A stretch of 64,000 nucleotides of DNA. Origin: Bombiscardovia asteroides_K. Its GTDB lineage: Bacteria > Actinomycetota > Actinomycetes > Actinomycetales > Bifidobacteriaceae. This document shows, one piece after another, positions 9,562-18,283 of the stretch (position 1 is its first letter; each line of letters begins with the position of its first letter). A model generated the notes under the pieces. The model ran no database searches. It was not told the DNA's origin and saw only the letters and a list, made by a program, of their open reading frames with translations. The translations under genes were made by a program, and so were the position numbers. The stretch covers positions 1,364,001-1,428,000 of the forward strand of contig NZ_CP181447.1 of NCBI RefSeq assembly GCF_048001765.1, written 5' to 3'.

Positions 9562-11799
9562 TCAGGAATCCAGCCCCTGCTGTTTGAGGGCCTGGTGATA
9601 CCGGTCGACCATGTCAGCCACGATGCCATTGCCATCGCCACCCGACAAGGTGATGACCGAGGCCAGAGGCATGGTGTCGAAGAGCTGAGCTGTGTTGGGA
9701 TCGTCGGGCAGCGGTATGCCATCCTGATCGATACGATCACGCAGGATAGGTCCCCCGATCGAATTCTCGCGCCACTCGGCCATGGTCGATTCGGCATTCA
9801 GCGGAATGAACCGGCCGTCGCCATCCACCTGCAGGTCCTCTTCTGCAATCAGATCACGGCTGGAGGTACCCACCTGGATGCGGTAGGTGCCCGCCTCCAC
9901 ATGCCAGGCATCCATGGCCGTCGACCAGTAGGCGAAGTCGCGCTCGGTCAGGTCCATGCTCACCCTGTTGGACTGTCCAGCCTTCAGGAAGACCTTGGTG
10001 AAGGCCTTGAGCTCATGACTGGGCCGATTCACCCGGCTGGCGCAGGGGGCCACATAGACCTGCACGGTCTGAGCACCGTCCACCTGCGAGGTGTTGGTCA
10101 CGGTCACCTCCACCCGAGCCGAGTTGGCTCCGGTCTTGGTCACCACGACCTGATCCAGATCGAAGTCAGCATAGGACAGACCGAATCCGAAGGGGAAGGC
10201 CACCGGACGCTGGAAGGTGTCGTAGTAGCGGTAGCCCACGTAGACACCCTCGCCGTAACGGGAATGACCCTCCTCGCCGGGGAAGGAAGTGATGGTGGGG
10301 TTATCCTCCAGCCGAACCGGGATGGTTTCAGGCAGATGGCCCGAAGGATTGGCGGCACCGGTCAGCACATCCACCACGGCGCGTCCACCCTCCTGACCCA
10401 AAAGCCAGGTCTCCAGCAAGCCCTTGGTCTTGTCCATCCAGTCAGCAACCGTCACCACTGCTCCATTGGAGAGGACGGCGACCACCCGGTCATTGACCTC
10501 GGACACGGCCTTGAGTAGAGCCACCTGCTTGTCGGGAAGATCCATGCTGGTGCGGTCGAAGCCCTCGGACTCGGCATCTTCAGGCAATCCCAGGAAGAGC
10601 ACCACGGTGTCGGCTCCGCGCGCCACATCCAGCGCCTGCTGGGTCAGAGCAGGATCCTGCTCCTTCTCGTCCAGTGTGAACCCAGGCGCGAAGTCCACAT
10701 TCACGCCGGCCTCCTTGAAGCCATCCAGCGCTGATGAGACCTCGGTGGGTGTGATGTGCGAGGAGCCTCCGCCCTGATAGCGCGGAGTCCGGGCGAATTC
10801 GCCAATGACGGCAACTTTCTGCTTCGGATCAAGAGGCAGGATCCGGTCCTCGTTGCGCAAGAGGACGATGGACTCCTGGGCCGCGCGACGGGCCATGTTG
10901 TTGTGTTCCTGGACATCGTAGCGATAACCCTGTTGGGACATGGCCGGTCGGGCCTTGTCGATCAGGTCCAGGATTCCCTGGGCCATCCGGTCCAGCTGCT
11001 CCTTGTCCAGCTTGCCAGCCTGTACAGCCTGGACTACCTGGTCATCAGTGCGGGAGGGCGGCATCTCCAGGTTGAGTCCGGCCTGCAGAGCGTTGACCCT
11101 GTTGTGGACGGCACCCCAGTCTGACATGACCATGCCTTGGTAGCCCCACTCGCCGCGCAGAACGTCCGTCAGCAGCCAGCGGTTCTCCGAGCTGAAAACC
11201 CCATTGATCTTGTTGTAGGCACACATGATGGTCCATGGCTTGGCATTCCTGACCACATATTCGAAGGCCGGCAGGTAGATCTCGCGCAGGGTACGGGCAT
11301 CCACGTCAGAGCTGACCCTGAGCCGGTCGGTCTCCTGGTTGTTGGCTGCAAAGTGCTTCAGAGAGGTTCCAACCTCCTTGGATTGGACACCCTCAACCAG
11401 ACCTGCGGCTTCATGCCCAGCCAGCACAGGATCCTCCGAGTAAAACTCGAAATTGCGGCCGCCCAGCGGGCTTCGCTTGATGTTGATGCCTGGCCCCAGG
11501 ATTACAGCCACCTTCTCCTGGATACACTCCTCGCCCATGGCCTGGCCCACCTGGTATGTCAGATCAGGATTCCAGGAGGAGGCCAGTCCGGCAGTCGGAG
11601 GGAAGCAAGTGGCCGGAACCGATCCGTAGACGTCAGAACCTGTGGCCTTGCGCAGGCCGTAGGGGCCGTCGGTGATCATATAGCCTTCATAACCCTTGTC
11701 GGGCAGCCCCTGCAGGTGCCAGGAGTCGGACCCCGAGGTCAGTGAGGCCTCCTCTTGCAGGTCCAGATCCTTGGCTTTGGTATGCGTTTGTTCTGTCAT
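9562..11799 (-). CDS. Glycoside hydrolase family 3 beta-glucosidase
   Basis: Hydrolyses terminal beta-linked glucose or a related sugar from oligosaccharides or plant glycosides; it has no signal peptide, so it acts in the cytoplasm. The 745-residue protein begins with a GH3 barrel (MITDGPYGLR; KHFAANNQETDR), with the nucleophile predicted as D227 in VMSDWGAV. An alpha/beta sandwich follows, then a C-terminal fibronectin-III-like domain (VEVTVTNTSQVDGAQTVQVYV). ATG 11799 is preferred over the upstream candidate because AAAGGA precedes it at a normal distance. The MFS transporter gene lies just upstream on the same strand, 70 bases away, suggesting an uptake-and-cleavage pair. Exact substrate specificity cannot be read from sequence. 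Confidence 0.93.
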   Translation of the reverse strand: MTEQTHTKAKDLDLQEEASLTSGSDSWHLQGLPDKGYEGYMITDGPYGLRKATGSDVYGSVPATCFPPTAGLASSWNPDLTYQVGQAMGEECIQEKVAVILGPGINIKRSPLGGRNFEFYSEDPVLAGHEAAGLVEGVQSKEVGTSLKHFAANNQETDRLRVSSDVDARTLREIYLPAFEYVVRNAKPWTIMCAYNKINGVFSSENRWLLTDVLRGEWGYQGMVMSDWGAVHNRVNALQAGLNLEMPPSRTDDQVVQAVQAGKLDKEQLDRMAQGILDLIDKARPAMSQQGYRYDVQEHNNMARRAAQESIVLLRNEDRILPLDPKQKVAVIGEFARTPRYQGGGSSHITPTEVSSALDGFKEAGVNVDFAPGFTLDEKEQDPALTQQALDVARGADTVVLFLGLPEDAESEGFDRTSMDLPDKQVALLKAVSEVNDRVVAVLSNGAVVTVADWMDKTKGLLETWLLGQEGGRAVVDVLTGAANPSGHLPETIPVRLEDNPTITSFPGEEGHSRYGEGVYVGYRYYDTFQRPVAFPFGFGLSYADFDLDQVVVTKTGANSARVEVTVTNTSQVDGAQTVQVYVAPCASRVNRPSHELKAFTKVFLKAGQSNRVSMDLTERDFAYWSTAMDAWHVEAGTYRIQVGTSSRDLIAEEDLQVDGDGRFIPLNAESTMAEWRENSIGGPILRDRIDQDGIPLPDDPNTAQLFDTMPLASVITLSGGDGNGIVADMVDRYHQALKQQGLDS

Positions 11800-11869
11800 G
11801 TCTTTTTCCTTTCGGGTTCGATTATCCGGTCCGCTGCTCAGCACAGGTCCGGGTTACAGGTTTTCAGAC

Positions 11870-13246
11870 TCACTTGACCTTGCGAATCATCATGATGAAT
11901 ACGGTTCCCACCAGCAGGCAGACGATGGCGACTGGGAAGATCATCCTGTAGCCGCCGAAAACGCCAATGACCAGCGTGGTGCACCCGGGGGCGATCACCT
12001 GACCGATCGTATTGGCCAGGTTAAGGATGCCCAGGTCCTTGCCCGCCTCCTTGGCGTTCGGCAACACATCGACATTCAGAGCCTGGTCGACTGACATGTA
12101 GCAGCCGTTGCCGATTCCTGCCAGGGCGGCATAGAAGTACATGCCAGTGGCGGTTGGCATCAGGAAGGGGAAGAGTATGCCGAGGGCGAGAATCAGGCAG
12201 CTAGTGGATACAATCACCTTCCGCCTGTGCAGGAAGTCCGAGAGCGGGCCCGATACCACGGAGGCCAGGATGGTGGTCACCACCGAGATCAGGGCCATGA
12301 TCTTGAGTGTGGATGCGGCCTGGGTATCACTCAGATAGCAGTACTTCTGCAGTATGTAGAGCTGGTAGCCCTGAATCATGAAGCAGCCGACGACGAAAGT
12401 GAACCTGCCCAGAAGAGCCAGGTAGAAGTCGCGGCAATTCTTAGTGGGCGGTATGAAGGACCGGCCGACATCTGCCCAGGTCCGTTCTACGACTGTGTTG
12501 GCAGCCGACTTCTCCCGGGGCCAGATCAGCACGGTGAGAATACCAGAGAAGAGGAAAATAATCATGGCGACTACCAGACCGGTATGGATGTTGCCCATGA
12601 ACGAGCTGCCGATGATCGTTCCCAGCTGCTGACCGATGACCTGGCTGGCACCATAGAGTGCCGAATAGGTTCCCCTGGTCGACTCGGGAATCCTATCTGA
12701 GAGGACTGCGACGGCCGGGGCTATCAGGCAGTTGATACCCACCTGCACAATGCACCAACCGAAAATGATCATGGGGAGTGTATGGGACTGGATGACCAGC
12801 AGGAAGCCAAGGGCGCCGATAATGCCACCTAGCACGATCCAGGGGGTGCGCTTACCGACTCGGAACCTGGACATGTCTGAGAGAGCACCGAAAACAACGT
12901 TGGCCACCAAGGCGAACACACAGCCAATCGAATTCATTGTCCCCAGAGCCGCTTCAGCGCTGACTCCATGCAGGGAATTGAAGATCTGCGGCAGGAGGAC
13001 ACCGGACCCCATAGTAAAGGGCGCAGCCCAGAGCAGGGAAACCAGAACGAACCCAATGGCAAAACGGATCTTCTCCGCATTGTTGAGCCTTCTGCCCGTA
13101 TCCGGAGCCAGGCTCGCATCCACCCCCTGTCCAGTGACAGCACCTCCGGTCTCATCTGCAGAGGCCATGGTCTTGATGTCCTCCCCGATTCGGGCGCCAA
13201 CCCCCTCGGTTGGGTCTCCCCTTCGATTCTTATCTTCGTCTACCAT
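11870..13246 (-). CDS. MFS transporter, probable sugar or glycoside importer
   Basis: An inner-membrane secondary transporter of about 458 residues with twelve predicted helices and a ~55-residue hydrophilic N-terminal tail. The loop between helices 2 and 3, FGALSDMSRFRVGKRTPWIVLGG, matches the glycoside-pentoside-hexuronide (GPH)/MFS pattern. ATG 13246 is chosen over GTG 13255 because AAGGAG lies 8 bases before the ATG. It is the first gene of a likely two-gene unit with the GH3 beta-glucosidase, so the natural reading is import of the glycoside cleaved by that enzyme. An inverted repeat sits over its putative promoter (13330-13357). The transport mode is secure; the substrate is inferred from the neighbour. 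Confidence 0.88.
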   Translation of the reverse strand: MVDEDKNRRGDPTEGVGARIGEDIKTMASADETGGAVTGQGVDASLAPDTGRRLNNAEKIRFAIGFVLVSLLWAAPFTMGSGVLLPQIFNSLHGVSAEAALGTMNSIGCVFALVANVVFGALSDMSRFRVGKRTPWIVLGGIIGALGFLLVIQSHTLPMIIFGWCIVQVGINCLIAPAVAVLSDRIPESTRGTYSALYGASQVIGQQLGTIIGSSFMGNIHTGLVVAMIIFLFSGILTVLIWPREKSAANTVVERTWADVGRSFIPPTKNCRDFYLALLGRFTFVVGCFMIQGYQLYILQKYCYLSDTQAASTLKIMALISVVTTILASVVSGPLSDFLHRRKVIVSTSCLILALGILFPFLMPTATGMYFYAALAGIGNGCYMSVDQALNVDVLPNAKEAGKDLGILNLANTIGQVIAPGCTTLVIGVFGGYRMIFPVAIVCLLVGTVFIMMIRKVK

Positions 13247-13329
13247 CGTTATCACTCCTTCGTGTGCAGCCTTGCAATCAGTGGCTCATCATTGAGCCGT
13301 GTCAATCTCCCCCTTCCATAACCGACAAT

Positions 13330-13357
13330 TGTTCAGAACATATTATCGGAGTGAACA
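13330..13357 (-). promoter_or_regulatory. Possible operator/promoter of the MFS-GH3 unit
   Basis: The half-site TGTTCA (13330-13335) and its complement TGAACA (13352-13357) form an inverted repeat with a 16-base spacer. A compact palindrome TGTTC-A-GAACA (13330-13340) is nested inside it. On the minus strand the spacer contains GATAAT/TAATAT, usable as a -10. A repressor would be placed well to block transcription. No regulator gene is adjacent, so the binding protein is unknown. Confidence 0.35.
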
Positions 13358-13371
13358 GTGCATTCAGTGGG

Positions 13372-14559
13372 CTATAAACACACTATTTTTCCGATAGCTG
13401 AGACGACTGAGTTCACATATCCGCGGAATTTCAAGGATTCTGGCAGGAGTGACAGGGCTAGATATCCGTTGCCTGGCATGTCGAAAAAATAGCCGGGCTG
13501 ACCAGTCAACCCGTAGGACTTAATGAGGCCAAGAATCAATTCCTCCTCGTCGATGACCTGAGGAAAACGCAACAGAACGTTCCAGCCTCCCTCAGGTCTG
13601 AGCAGGGAGACACAGGACTCCTTTTGGCTCAATGTCTGTCTAAGGATTTCGAGATTGCCCCTGACTCGTTCCCCCACTCGGCTGGTCTGGCCGGGAATAT
13701 CCGATAGCATGGCCTCCATGTCCCTGGTGACCAGAAGGCTCATGGGCAGGTAATCGTCGGCTATCAGGTCTAGATGGCGCTTGGCCTCGGCAACCTGGTC
13801 CGCTGGCCCGGAAACCTGAATCCAGCCCACCTTGGCATGGGGGGCGGCCAGGCTCTTCGAGAACCCATCCAGGGCGAAGGTCAGTACCCTGTTCTCCCCG
13901 GCCAGTCGGGCACGACCCGGCAGGGGATCCAGAGGGTAGTCGAAAAAGACCTCGTCGGCAATGATGGCCATCCCATGCCGCTGACAGAGTTCCAGCAGCG
14001 ACTGGCGTTCTTCCGGATGAATATATGAGCCGGTGGGGTTGTTGGGGTTGATAAGGACCAAGGCACGGATACAGTCGCCCTTAGGCCCCTCCAGAGCCTG
14101 TCTGACCGTGGCCAGATCAAGAACCCAGGACCCATCGTAGGACAGACGGTATGGGATTGTTCGGACGCATTCCAGACCGGCGATGGATTCGATCAGAGGA
14201 TATCCGGGCCTGGGCTCCAGAATGTCATCACCCGGGTCGCAGAGAAGTTTCATCAGCCAGGAATAAGCCTGGGACGTGGAGGAGAGCAGATAGAGGTCAT
14301 CAGGATCGACCGCTGTACCGCCTTGGTTCTCCTTCAACCCCTGACGTCTGGTCAGAAACTCAGCCAGGGACTGGCGGGCCTTAAGAGGTCCCCTCGGTTC
14401 GGCCTCATAGACTTGGGGCAGGAATGCCGGGGCCAGTCCGAAGCGGGTGGGATTGGAATCATTCAGCTTGTCTAACTTGAGACCATGAGCTTGTGCTTCC
14501 GATTCGGACAGAGCTATGCGATTGGGGCGGTCAGACCCGGTACGGTGAGAAAAATGCAC
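13372..14559 (-). CDS. PLP-dependent class I/II aminotransferase
   Basis: A fold-type I pyridoxal-phosphate enzyme of 395 residues. Visible motifs are INPNNPTGSYI (aspartate-aminotransferase-type core), IADEVFFDYPL (the cofactor-ring Asp) and the PLP lysine in DGFSKSLAAP, followed by KVGWIQVSG. The length is normal for the family. The start is GTG 14559, with GAGGAG about 12 bases upstream, so initiation may be weak. The amino acid substrate cannot be deduced, and neither neighbour is in amino acid metabolism. Confidence 0.88.
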   Translation of the reverse strand: MHFSHRTGSDRPNRIALSESEAQAHGLKLDKLNDSNPTRFGLAPAFLPQVYEAEPRGPLKARQSLAEFLTRRQGLKENQGGTAVDPDDLYLLSSTSQAYSWLMKLLCDPGDDILEPRPGYPLIESIAGLECVRTIPYRLSYDGSWVLDLATVRQALEGPKGDCIRALVLINPNNPTGSYIHPEERQSLLELCQRHGMAIIADEVFFDYPLDPLPGRARLAGENRVLTFALDGFSKSLAAPHAKVGWIQVSGPADQVAEAKRHLDLIADDYLPMSLLVTRDMEAMLSDIPGQTSRVGERVRGNLEILRQTLSQKESCVSLLRPEGGWNVLLRFPQVIDEEELILGLIKSYGLTGQPGYFFDMPGNGYLALSLLPESLKFRGYVNSVVSAIGKIVCL

Positions 14560-14634
14560 GATTCTTCAGCTCCTCATCCGATCCAGCAGCCGCCCGAACG
14601 CCCCATGCAGGGTGGTCGCAGAAAACGCTCTGAT

Positions 14635-15405
14635 TCACCCCAGGTGCTTTTGCCGAAGGTCGGCCAGATAGGCTGCACCGACAATGCCGGCCTGGTTGCG
14701 CAGCTTGGCGGCCACAATGGGAGTCTTGATGTCGATGTGAGGCAGGAACTTTTCGCTCATCCGGCTGACTCCGCCGCCGACGACGAAGAAATCGGGATTG
14801 AAGTAGTGCTCGAGCAGTCGGTAGTACTTGGTCAGACGATTGGCCCACTTCTTATAGCTCAGCTTCTTGCGGTCGCGCACCGAAGAGGCTGCGTACTTCT
14901 CTGCGTCTTTACCATCCAGCGTCAGGTGACCGAGCTCACTGTTGGGAATCAGCACACCGTTGTAGATCAGAGCCGTACCGATACCGGTGCCCAATGTGGT
15001 AGCAATGACCAGGCCCTTCTGCCCCTTGGCCGCCCCATACTGCACCTCGGCGAGACCGGCTGCATCCGCGTCGTTGACAACGCTGACGGGCCTGCCGCAG
15101 GCCTTGGAAAGAACCTCCTGAACATTGGTGCCTACCCAGGCCTGGTCCAGGTTGGCCATGAAATCGAGAGGCTTGTCAGGCTTGACAGGGGCCGGGAAGG
15201 CGATGCCCACGGGCACATCCGAAGGGACTTCAAAACGATCCAAGAGCTCCTTGACGACAACCCCCACAGCCTCTGGGGTGGAATGCTCGGGAGTCAGAAT
15301 CTTCTTGCGAGGCTCTGCAAAATCACCGATCGTCAGGTCAACAGGGGCAGCCTTGATACCGGATCCACCAATATCCACTCCGAAAGCCTGCGCTGTTTCA
15401 ATCAT
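14635..15405 (-). CDS. ppgK: Polyphosphate glucokinase
   Basis: Phosphorylates glucose to glucose-6-phosphate using inorganic polyphosphate (and often ATP). The 256-residue ROK-type protein shows the phosphate-binding loop DIGGSGIKAA at the N-terminus, the catalytic aspartate in VVNDADAAGLAE and the second phosphate motif TTLGTGIGTALI followed by SELGHL. ATG 15405 has AAGGAG 5 bases upstream. It would supply glucose-6-phosphate from glucose released by enzymes such as the GH3 protein encoded nearby, which is an inference from context only. Confidence 0.95.
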   Translation of the reverse strand: MIETAQAFGVDIGGSGIKAAPVDLTIGDFAEPRKKILTPEHSTPEAVGVVVKELLDRFEVPSDVPVGIAFPAPVKPDKPLDFMANLDQAWVGTNVQEVLSKACGRPVSVVNDADAAGLAEVQYGAAKGQKGLVIATTLGTGIGTALIYNGVLIPNSELGHLTLDGKDAEKYAASSVRDRKKLSYKKWANRLTKYYRLLEHYFNPDFFVVGGGVSRMSEKFLPHIDIKTPIVAAKLRNQAGIVGAAYLADLRQKHLG

Positions 15406-15578
15406 TGCTGCTCCTTAGCTGATCAAAGATGAGGGTTCGAACCGGCACGGTAGCGATTGTACCCCAAGGCATGCCTCTGCGCCCCTTGGTAGCGGCACAA
15501 ACCGGACCAAACTCGGGCCCTTACGGCTGACCTTGTGCCCTACCTGCAGGAAGAAGAATTGAGTGGAATAATAAGGTT

Positions 15579-16358
15579 ATGGCCGAACATACACAGCTTA
15601 TTGACGCAGTCAACGTGCGCATCACCACCAGAGAATACGACCCCAAGCCCATCGATCCCGACCTTGCCAGGCAGCTGGGCAGCACTCTGAACGCTCTGAA
15701 TACCTTGAGCGGTCTGGACATGCAACTGGTCCTGGGCAAGCCCGACGCCTTCGCCGCCGACAACGCTTCCGGCCACCTGGCCAATGCAGCCAACTACCTT
15801 GCCCTGGTCGGACCCAAGGATGATCAGGAGAGCCTGGAGAAAGCCGGTTTTTATGGCGAGCGCATGGTCCTTGCCGCCACCCTGTACGGACTGGGGACAG
15901 GATGGGTGTCAGGCAGCTGGGACCGTCAGGCAGCCGAGCGCCACTGTCGGATCACTCCCAGTCAGTCGCTCTATCTTGTTGTCACCATCGGCTATCCGGC
16001 CGACCAAATCGGCTACGGCAACCAGGACTTCGACAAGCTTTGCCAACGTCAGAGTGAGCATCGAACCTCCAAGAGCTATGAGGAACTGACTTCATCCATG
16101 AGCGCGCAGGTCCGGCAGGATGCGCCGGGATGGTTCAAGGCCGGCGTGGCTGCAGCCGCCAAGGCTCCTTCAGCCATGAACGGACAACCGGTGGTTTTTT
16201 CCTGGGACAGGGACACGGGCGATGCGATTGCCACCCTGGACCCCTCGGTCGCTTATGGCTCCGCAGTCGATCTGGGCATAGCCAAAATGAATTTCCAGAT
16301 CGGTGCCGGCGGCGGCACGTGGACCTGGGGCGACGGAGGCCGTCTCATCAGGTCCTGA
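15579..16358 (+). CDS. Nitroreductase-like protein (TM1586 type)
   Basis: A 259-residue protein resembling the putative TM1586-type nitroreductases, which are internally duplicated and differ from classical FMN nitroreductases. Signs are the N-terminal INVR-like segment (VNVRITTREYDPKPID), the central GFYGERMVLAATLYGLGTGWVSGSW and the late AGVAAAAKAPSAMNGQPVVF. The family is presumed to bind flavin and reduce an unknown electrophile. ATG 15579 has only AAGG two bases before it, so the initiation signal is unusual. It is transcribed away from ppgK. The substrate is unknown. Confidence 0.8.
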   Translation: MAEHTQLIDAVNVRITTREYDPKPIDPDLARQLGSTLNALNTLSGLDMQLVLGKPDAFAADNASGHLANAANYLALVGPKDDQESLEKAGFYGERMVLAATLYGLGTGWVSGSWDRQAAERHCRITPSQSLYLVVTIGYPADQIGYGNQDFDKLCQRQSEHRTSKSYEELTSSMSAQVRQDAPGWFKAGVAAAAKAPSAMNGQPVVFSWDRDTGDAIATLDPSVAYGSAVDLGIAKMNFQIGAGGGTWTWGDGGRLIRS

Positions 16359-16383
16359 CCGGGGCTGTATCCCAGTGCCCCGG
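16359..16383 (+). terminator. GC-rich hairpin after the nitroreductase gene
   Basis: CCGGGGC (16359-16365) pairs perfectly with GCCCCGG (16377-16383) across an 11-base loop, directly after the stop codon. No T-run follows, so it may be an RNA-stability hairpin or weak terminator rather than a strong one. Confidence 0.3.
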
Positions 16384-16410
16384 CAAGGGGGCCGTGTAGT
16401 GTGATGAACT

Positions 16411-17184
16411 ATGAACAATGGAGCATCATCATCACAATCCGCCGCTGAGCCGAGCACTGAAGCAGGTTCGACAACTCTTTACCTGACCCGTCACGGCAGA
16501 ACGACGGCCAACGTCATGCATCTGATGCAGGGCTGGTCCGATTTTCCCCTGACTAGGCAAGGCCGCGAGGACGTGCGCCAGTTCGGCCGGGGTCTGCGGC
16601 CTATTCGTTTCCGGGCGGCCTGGAGCGGCAATCTGAGCCGCCAGTATGAAACGGCCCGCTTGGCCCTCGATATGTCCGGCAATGGAGACCTACGCGTGGG
16701 CGTGGACCCCGACTTGCGAGAGGACAATTTCGGCAGTTTCGAGGGCCGGGACGAGCACACCACTCTGGATCAGGTCTGCGCCGCCATGGGTTTTAAAAAC
16801 TTCGTTACGGCCAAGGCAACCTACGGCAGGAACATCTCCGTCCATATGCAGGACACCTTCCATCGGCTGGATGCCCAGGACATCCTTTCCGCCGGACTTG
16901 AGGAACAGGATCGGGCTGAGACCACCGCCCAGGTCCGCAGCAGGATGATCGCGGTGCTGACGCGCATCGCCCAGTCTGCCATCGAAGAGGGTGGCGGGCC
17001 TGTCCTGGTGGTTTCCTCGGGCATGTGCCTGCAACAGTTCCTGGTGGCCATCGATGACCACTGCCCCATCCCTGATATGGACAACACCGCTGTCACCAAG
17101 GTCGTCTACCGGGATGGCGGTTTCCATCTGGCAGGACCCATCGGTTCCATGGAGTACTTCCAGGCAGGCAGTCAGGAAAAGTAG
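16411..17184 (+). CDS. Histidine phosphatase (phosphoglycerate mutase-like) superfamily protein
   Basis: A cytosolic phosphatase or mutase using a phosphohistidine intermediate. The catalytic motif TRHGRTTAN lies near residue 27, followed by the substrate-binding WSGNLSRQYETARLAL; a late VVSSGMC segment stands where the second catalytic histidine is usually found. In many members that motif reads SHG; here it reads SSG, so the second histidine may be missing or displaced. At 257 residues it is within range for the broad family. Whether it is a phosphatase with small-molecule substrates or has reduced activity cannot be settled here. Confidence 0.82.
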   Translation: MNNGASSSQSAAEPSTEAGSTTLYLTRHGRTTANVMHLMQGWSDFPLTRQGREDVRQFGRGLRPIRFRAAWSGNLSRQYETARLALDMSGNGDLRVGVDPDLREDNFGSFEGRDEHTTLDQVCAAMGFKNFVTAKATYGRNISVHMQDTFHRLDAQDILSAGLEEQDRAETTAQVRSRMIAVLTRIAQSAIEEGGGPVLVVSSGMCLQQFLVAIDDHCPIPDMDNTAVTKVVYRDGGFHLAGPIGSMEYFQAGSQEK

Positions 17185-17196
17185 CAGGCGAAACTT

Positions 17197-18231
17197 TCAG
17201 GCGCCCTGTATTTCCCCGGCTGGTTGGCCCTTAAGGGGCTCCATGGGCCTCCAGTCGGGATCGTGCAATATCTGGCGCGAATCCACCCATCCCTTCAGGA
17301 TGGCAGGGATACCAGTCATGATGTGACTGCGATCAACAGCCAGAAGGCGGATGATTTCCTTGAGAGCTGTTGCCAGGGTCCCTAGAGCGAAAGCCAGAGG
17401 CCGATAGTCCCCATGGACCATGAAATACCTGGCCATAAAGCCCCGGTTGCGCATGATGTGATAACGATTCATATCCGAGGTGGAATTGAGCTGGCGCACA
17501 CCAGCGATGTTCCAATTGGCGATGTTGCGAGTCCGACGCATGACTACATCGGAGACCACCACAGGCTGTGTGACCTTGGATGCCAAATACCCATAGATGG
17601 TGTCATCCCAATAGATGAAGAAGCGCGGGTCAGGCAGACCGATTTGCTCCACAACCTGCCGGGAGAAGAATCCGCCCTCAAAACACATGGTGTTCATAGG
17701 CCGACATCCTGATGGTCCGAACTCCCCTGGTGCTATCGGATCTGGAATGCCCAAGGCGGTCAGAAAATGATACTGCCAATAGAAGGGGCCACCATCATAA
17801 TCCAGCCGGGAACCCTGCACCACCTGATAGCGGTCACTCCACTTGGCCAGCAGGTCAAGTCCTTCAGGTTCTACTGCAACGTCATCATCCATGACCCAGA
17901 ACCATTTGGCACCAAGCTCGTATGCCTTGCGCACACCAGCGGAGAAGCCTCCCGCACCGCCGCCATTGTGGTCCTGTGGCAGATAAACGACACGATCCTG
18001 ATTGCCAGAGCCGTCGATGATGGTCCTGCCCCAACGGCCTGTCACACGTTCAGAGAACTGCTCGACCATGGTTCTCGTGTCTGCCGAATTCTCGTTATCC
18101 ACCACAACAATCCGCCAAGGAGCCTGGGTAAGTTTGAGAATCGAGTCGAACAGGCCTGTCAGCAATTCCTGACGCTTATAGGTTACGACGACTATGGCCG
18201 CCTTATTCAAGGTCTTTCCCATGCTCTCCAT
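17197..18231 (-). CDS. GT2-family glycosyltransferase (GlfT/rhamnosyltransferase-like)
   Basis: A glycosyltransferase of about 344 residues that should act at the inner membrane on cell-wall or capsular polysaccharide. The N-terminus AIVVVTYKRQELL is the GT2 nucleotide-sugar fold. The metal site appears as WVMDDDVAVEP, and later WDDTIYGYLA carries the catalytic-base-type acidic residues. The HNGGGAGGF segment before the DDD motif is typical of the galactofuranosyl/rhamnosyl branch. ATG 18231 is chosen over an upstream TTG because no convincing ribosome site supports the TTG. It follows the ABC operon on the same strand with a ~50-base gap and may be its last member. Confidence 0.85.
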   Translation of the reverse strand: MESMGKTLNKAAIVVVTYKRQELLTGLFDSILKLTQAPWRIVVVDNENSADTRTMVEQFSERVTGRWGRTIIDGSGNQDRVVYLPQDHNGGGAGGFSAGVRKAYELGAKWFWVMDDDVAVEPEGLDLLAKWSDRYQVVQGSRLDYDGGPFYWQYHFLTALGIPDPIAPGEFGPSGCRPMNTMCFEGGFFSRQVVEQIGLPDPRFFIYWDDTIYGYLASKVTQPVVVSDVVMRRTRNIANWNIAGVRQLNSTSDMNRYHIMRNRGFMARYFMVHGDYRPLAFALGTLATALKEIIRLLAVDRSHIMTGIPAILKGWVDSRQILHDPDWRPMEPLKGQPAGEIQGA

Positions 18232-18283
18232 TCTGACACTGCCCCGCAACTTTGCTTACTGAAGCAAAATCCTCCTAGTGTGT

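Noticed and set aside
14485..15432. 315-residue open frame opposite ppgK
   Set aside because: It overlaps a clear polyphosphate glucokinase and has no motifs.
18231..18249. TTG start at 18249 for the GT2 gene
   Set aside because: No ribosome site supports it, and ATG 18231 gives the normal short N-terminus before the GT2 fold.
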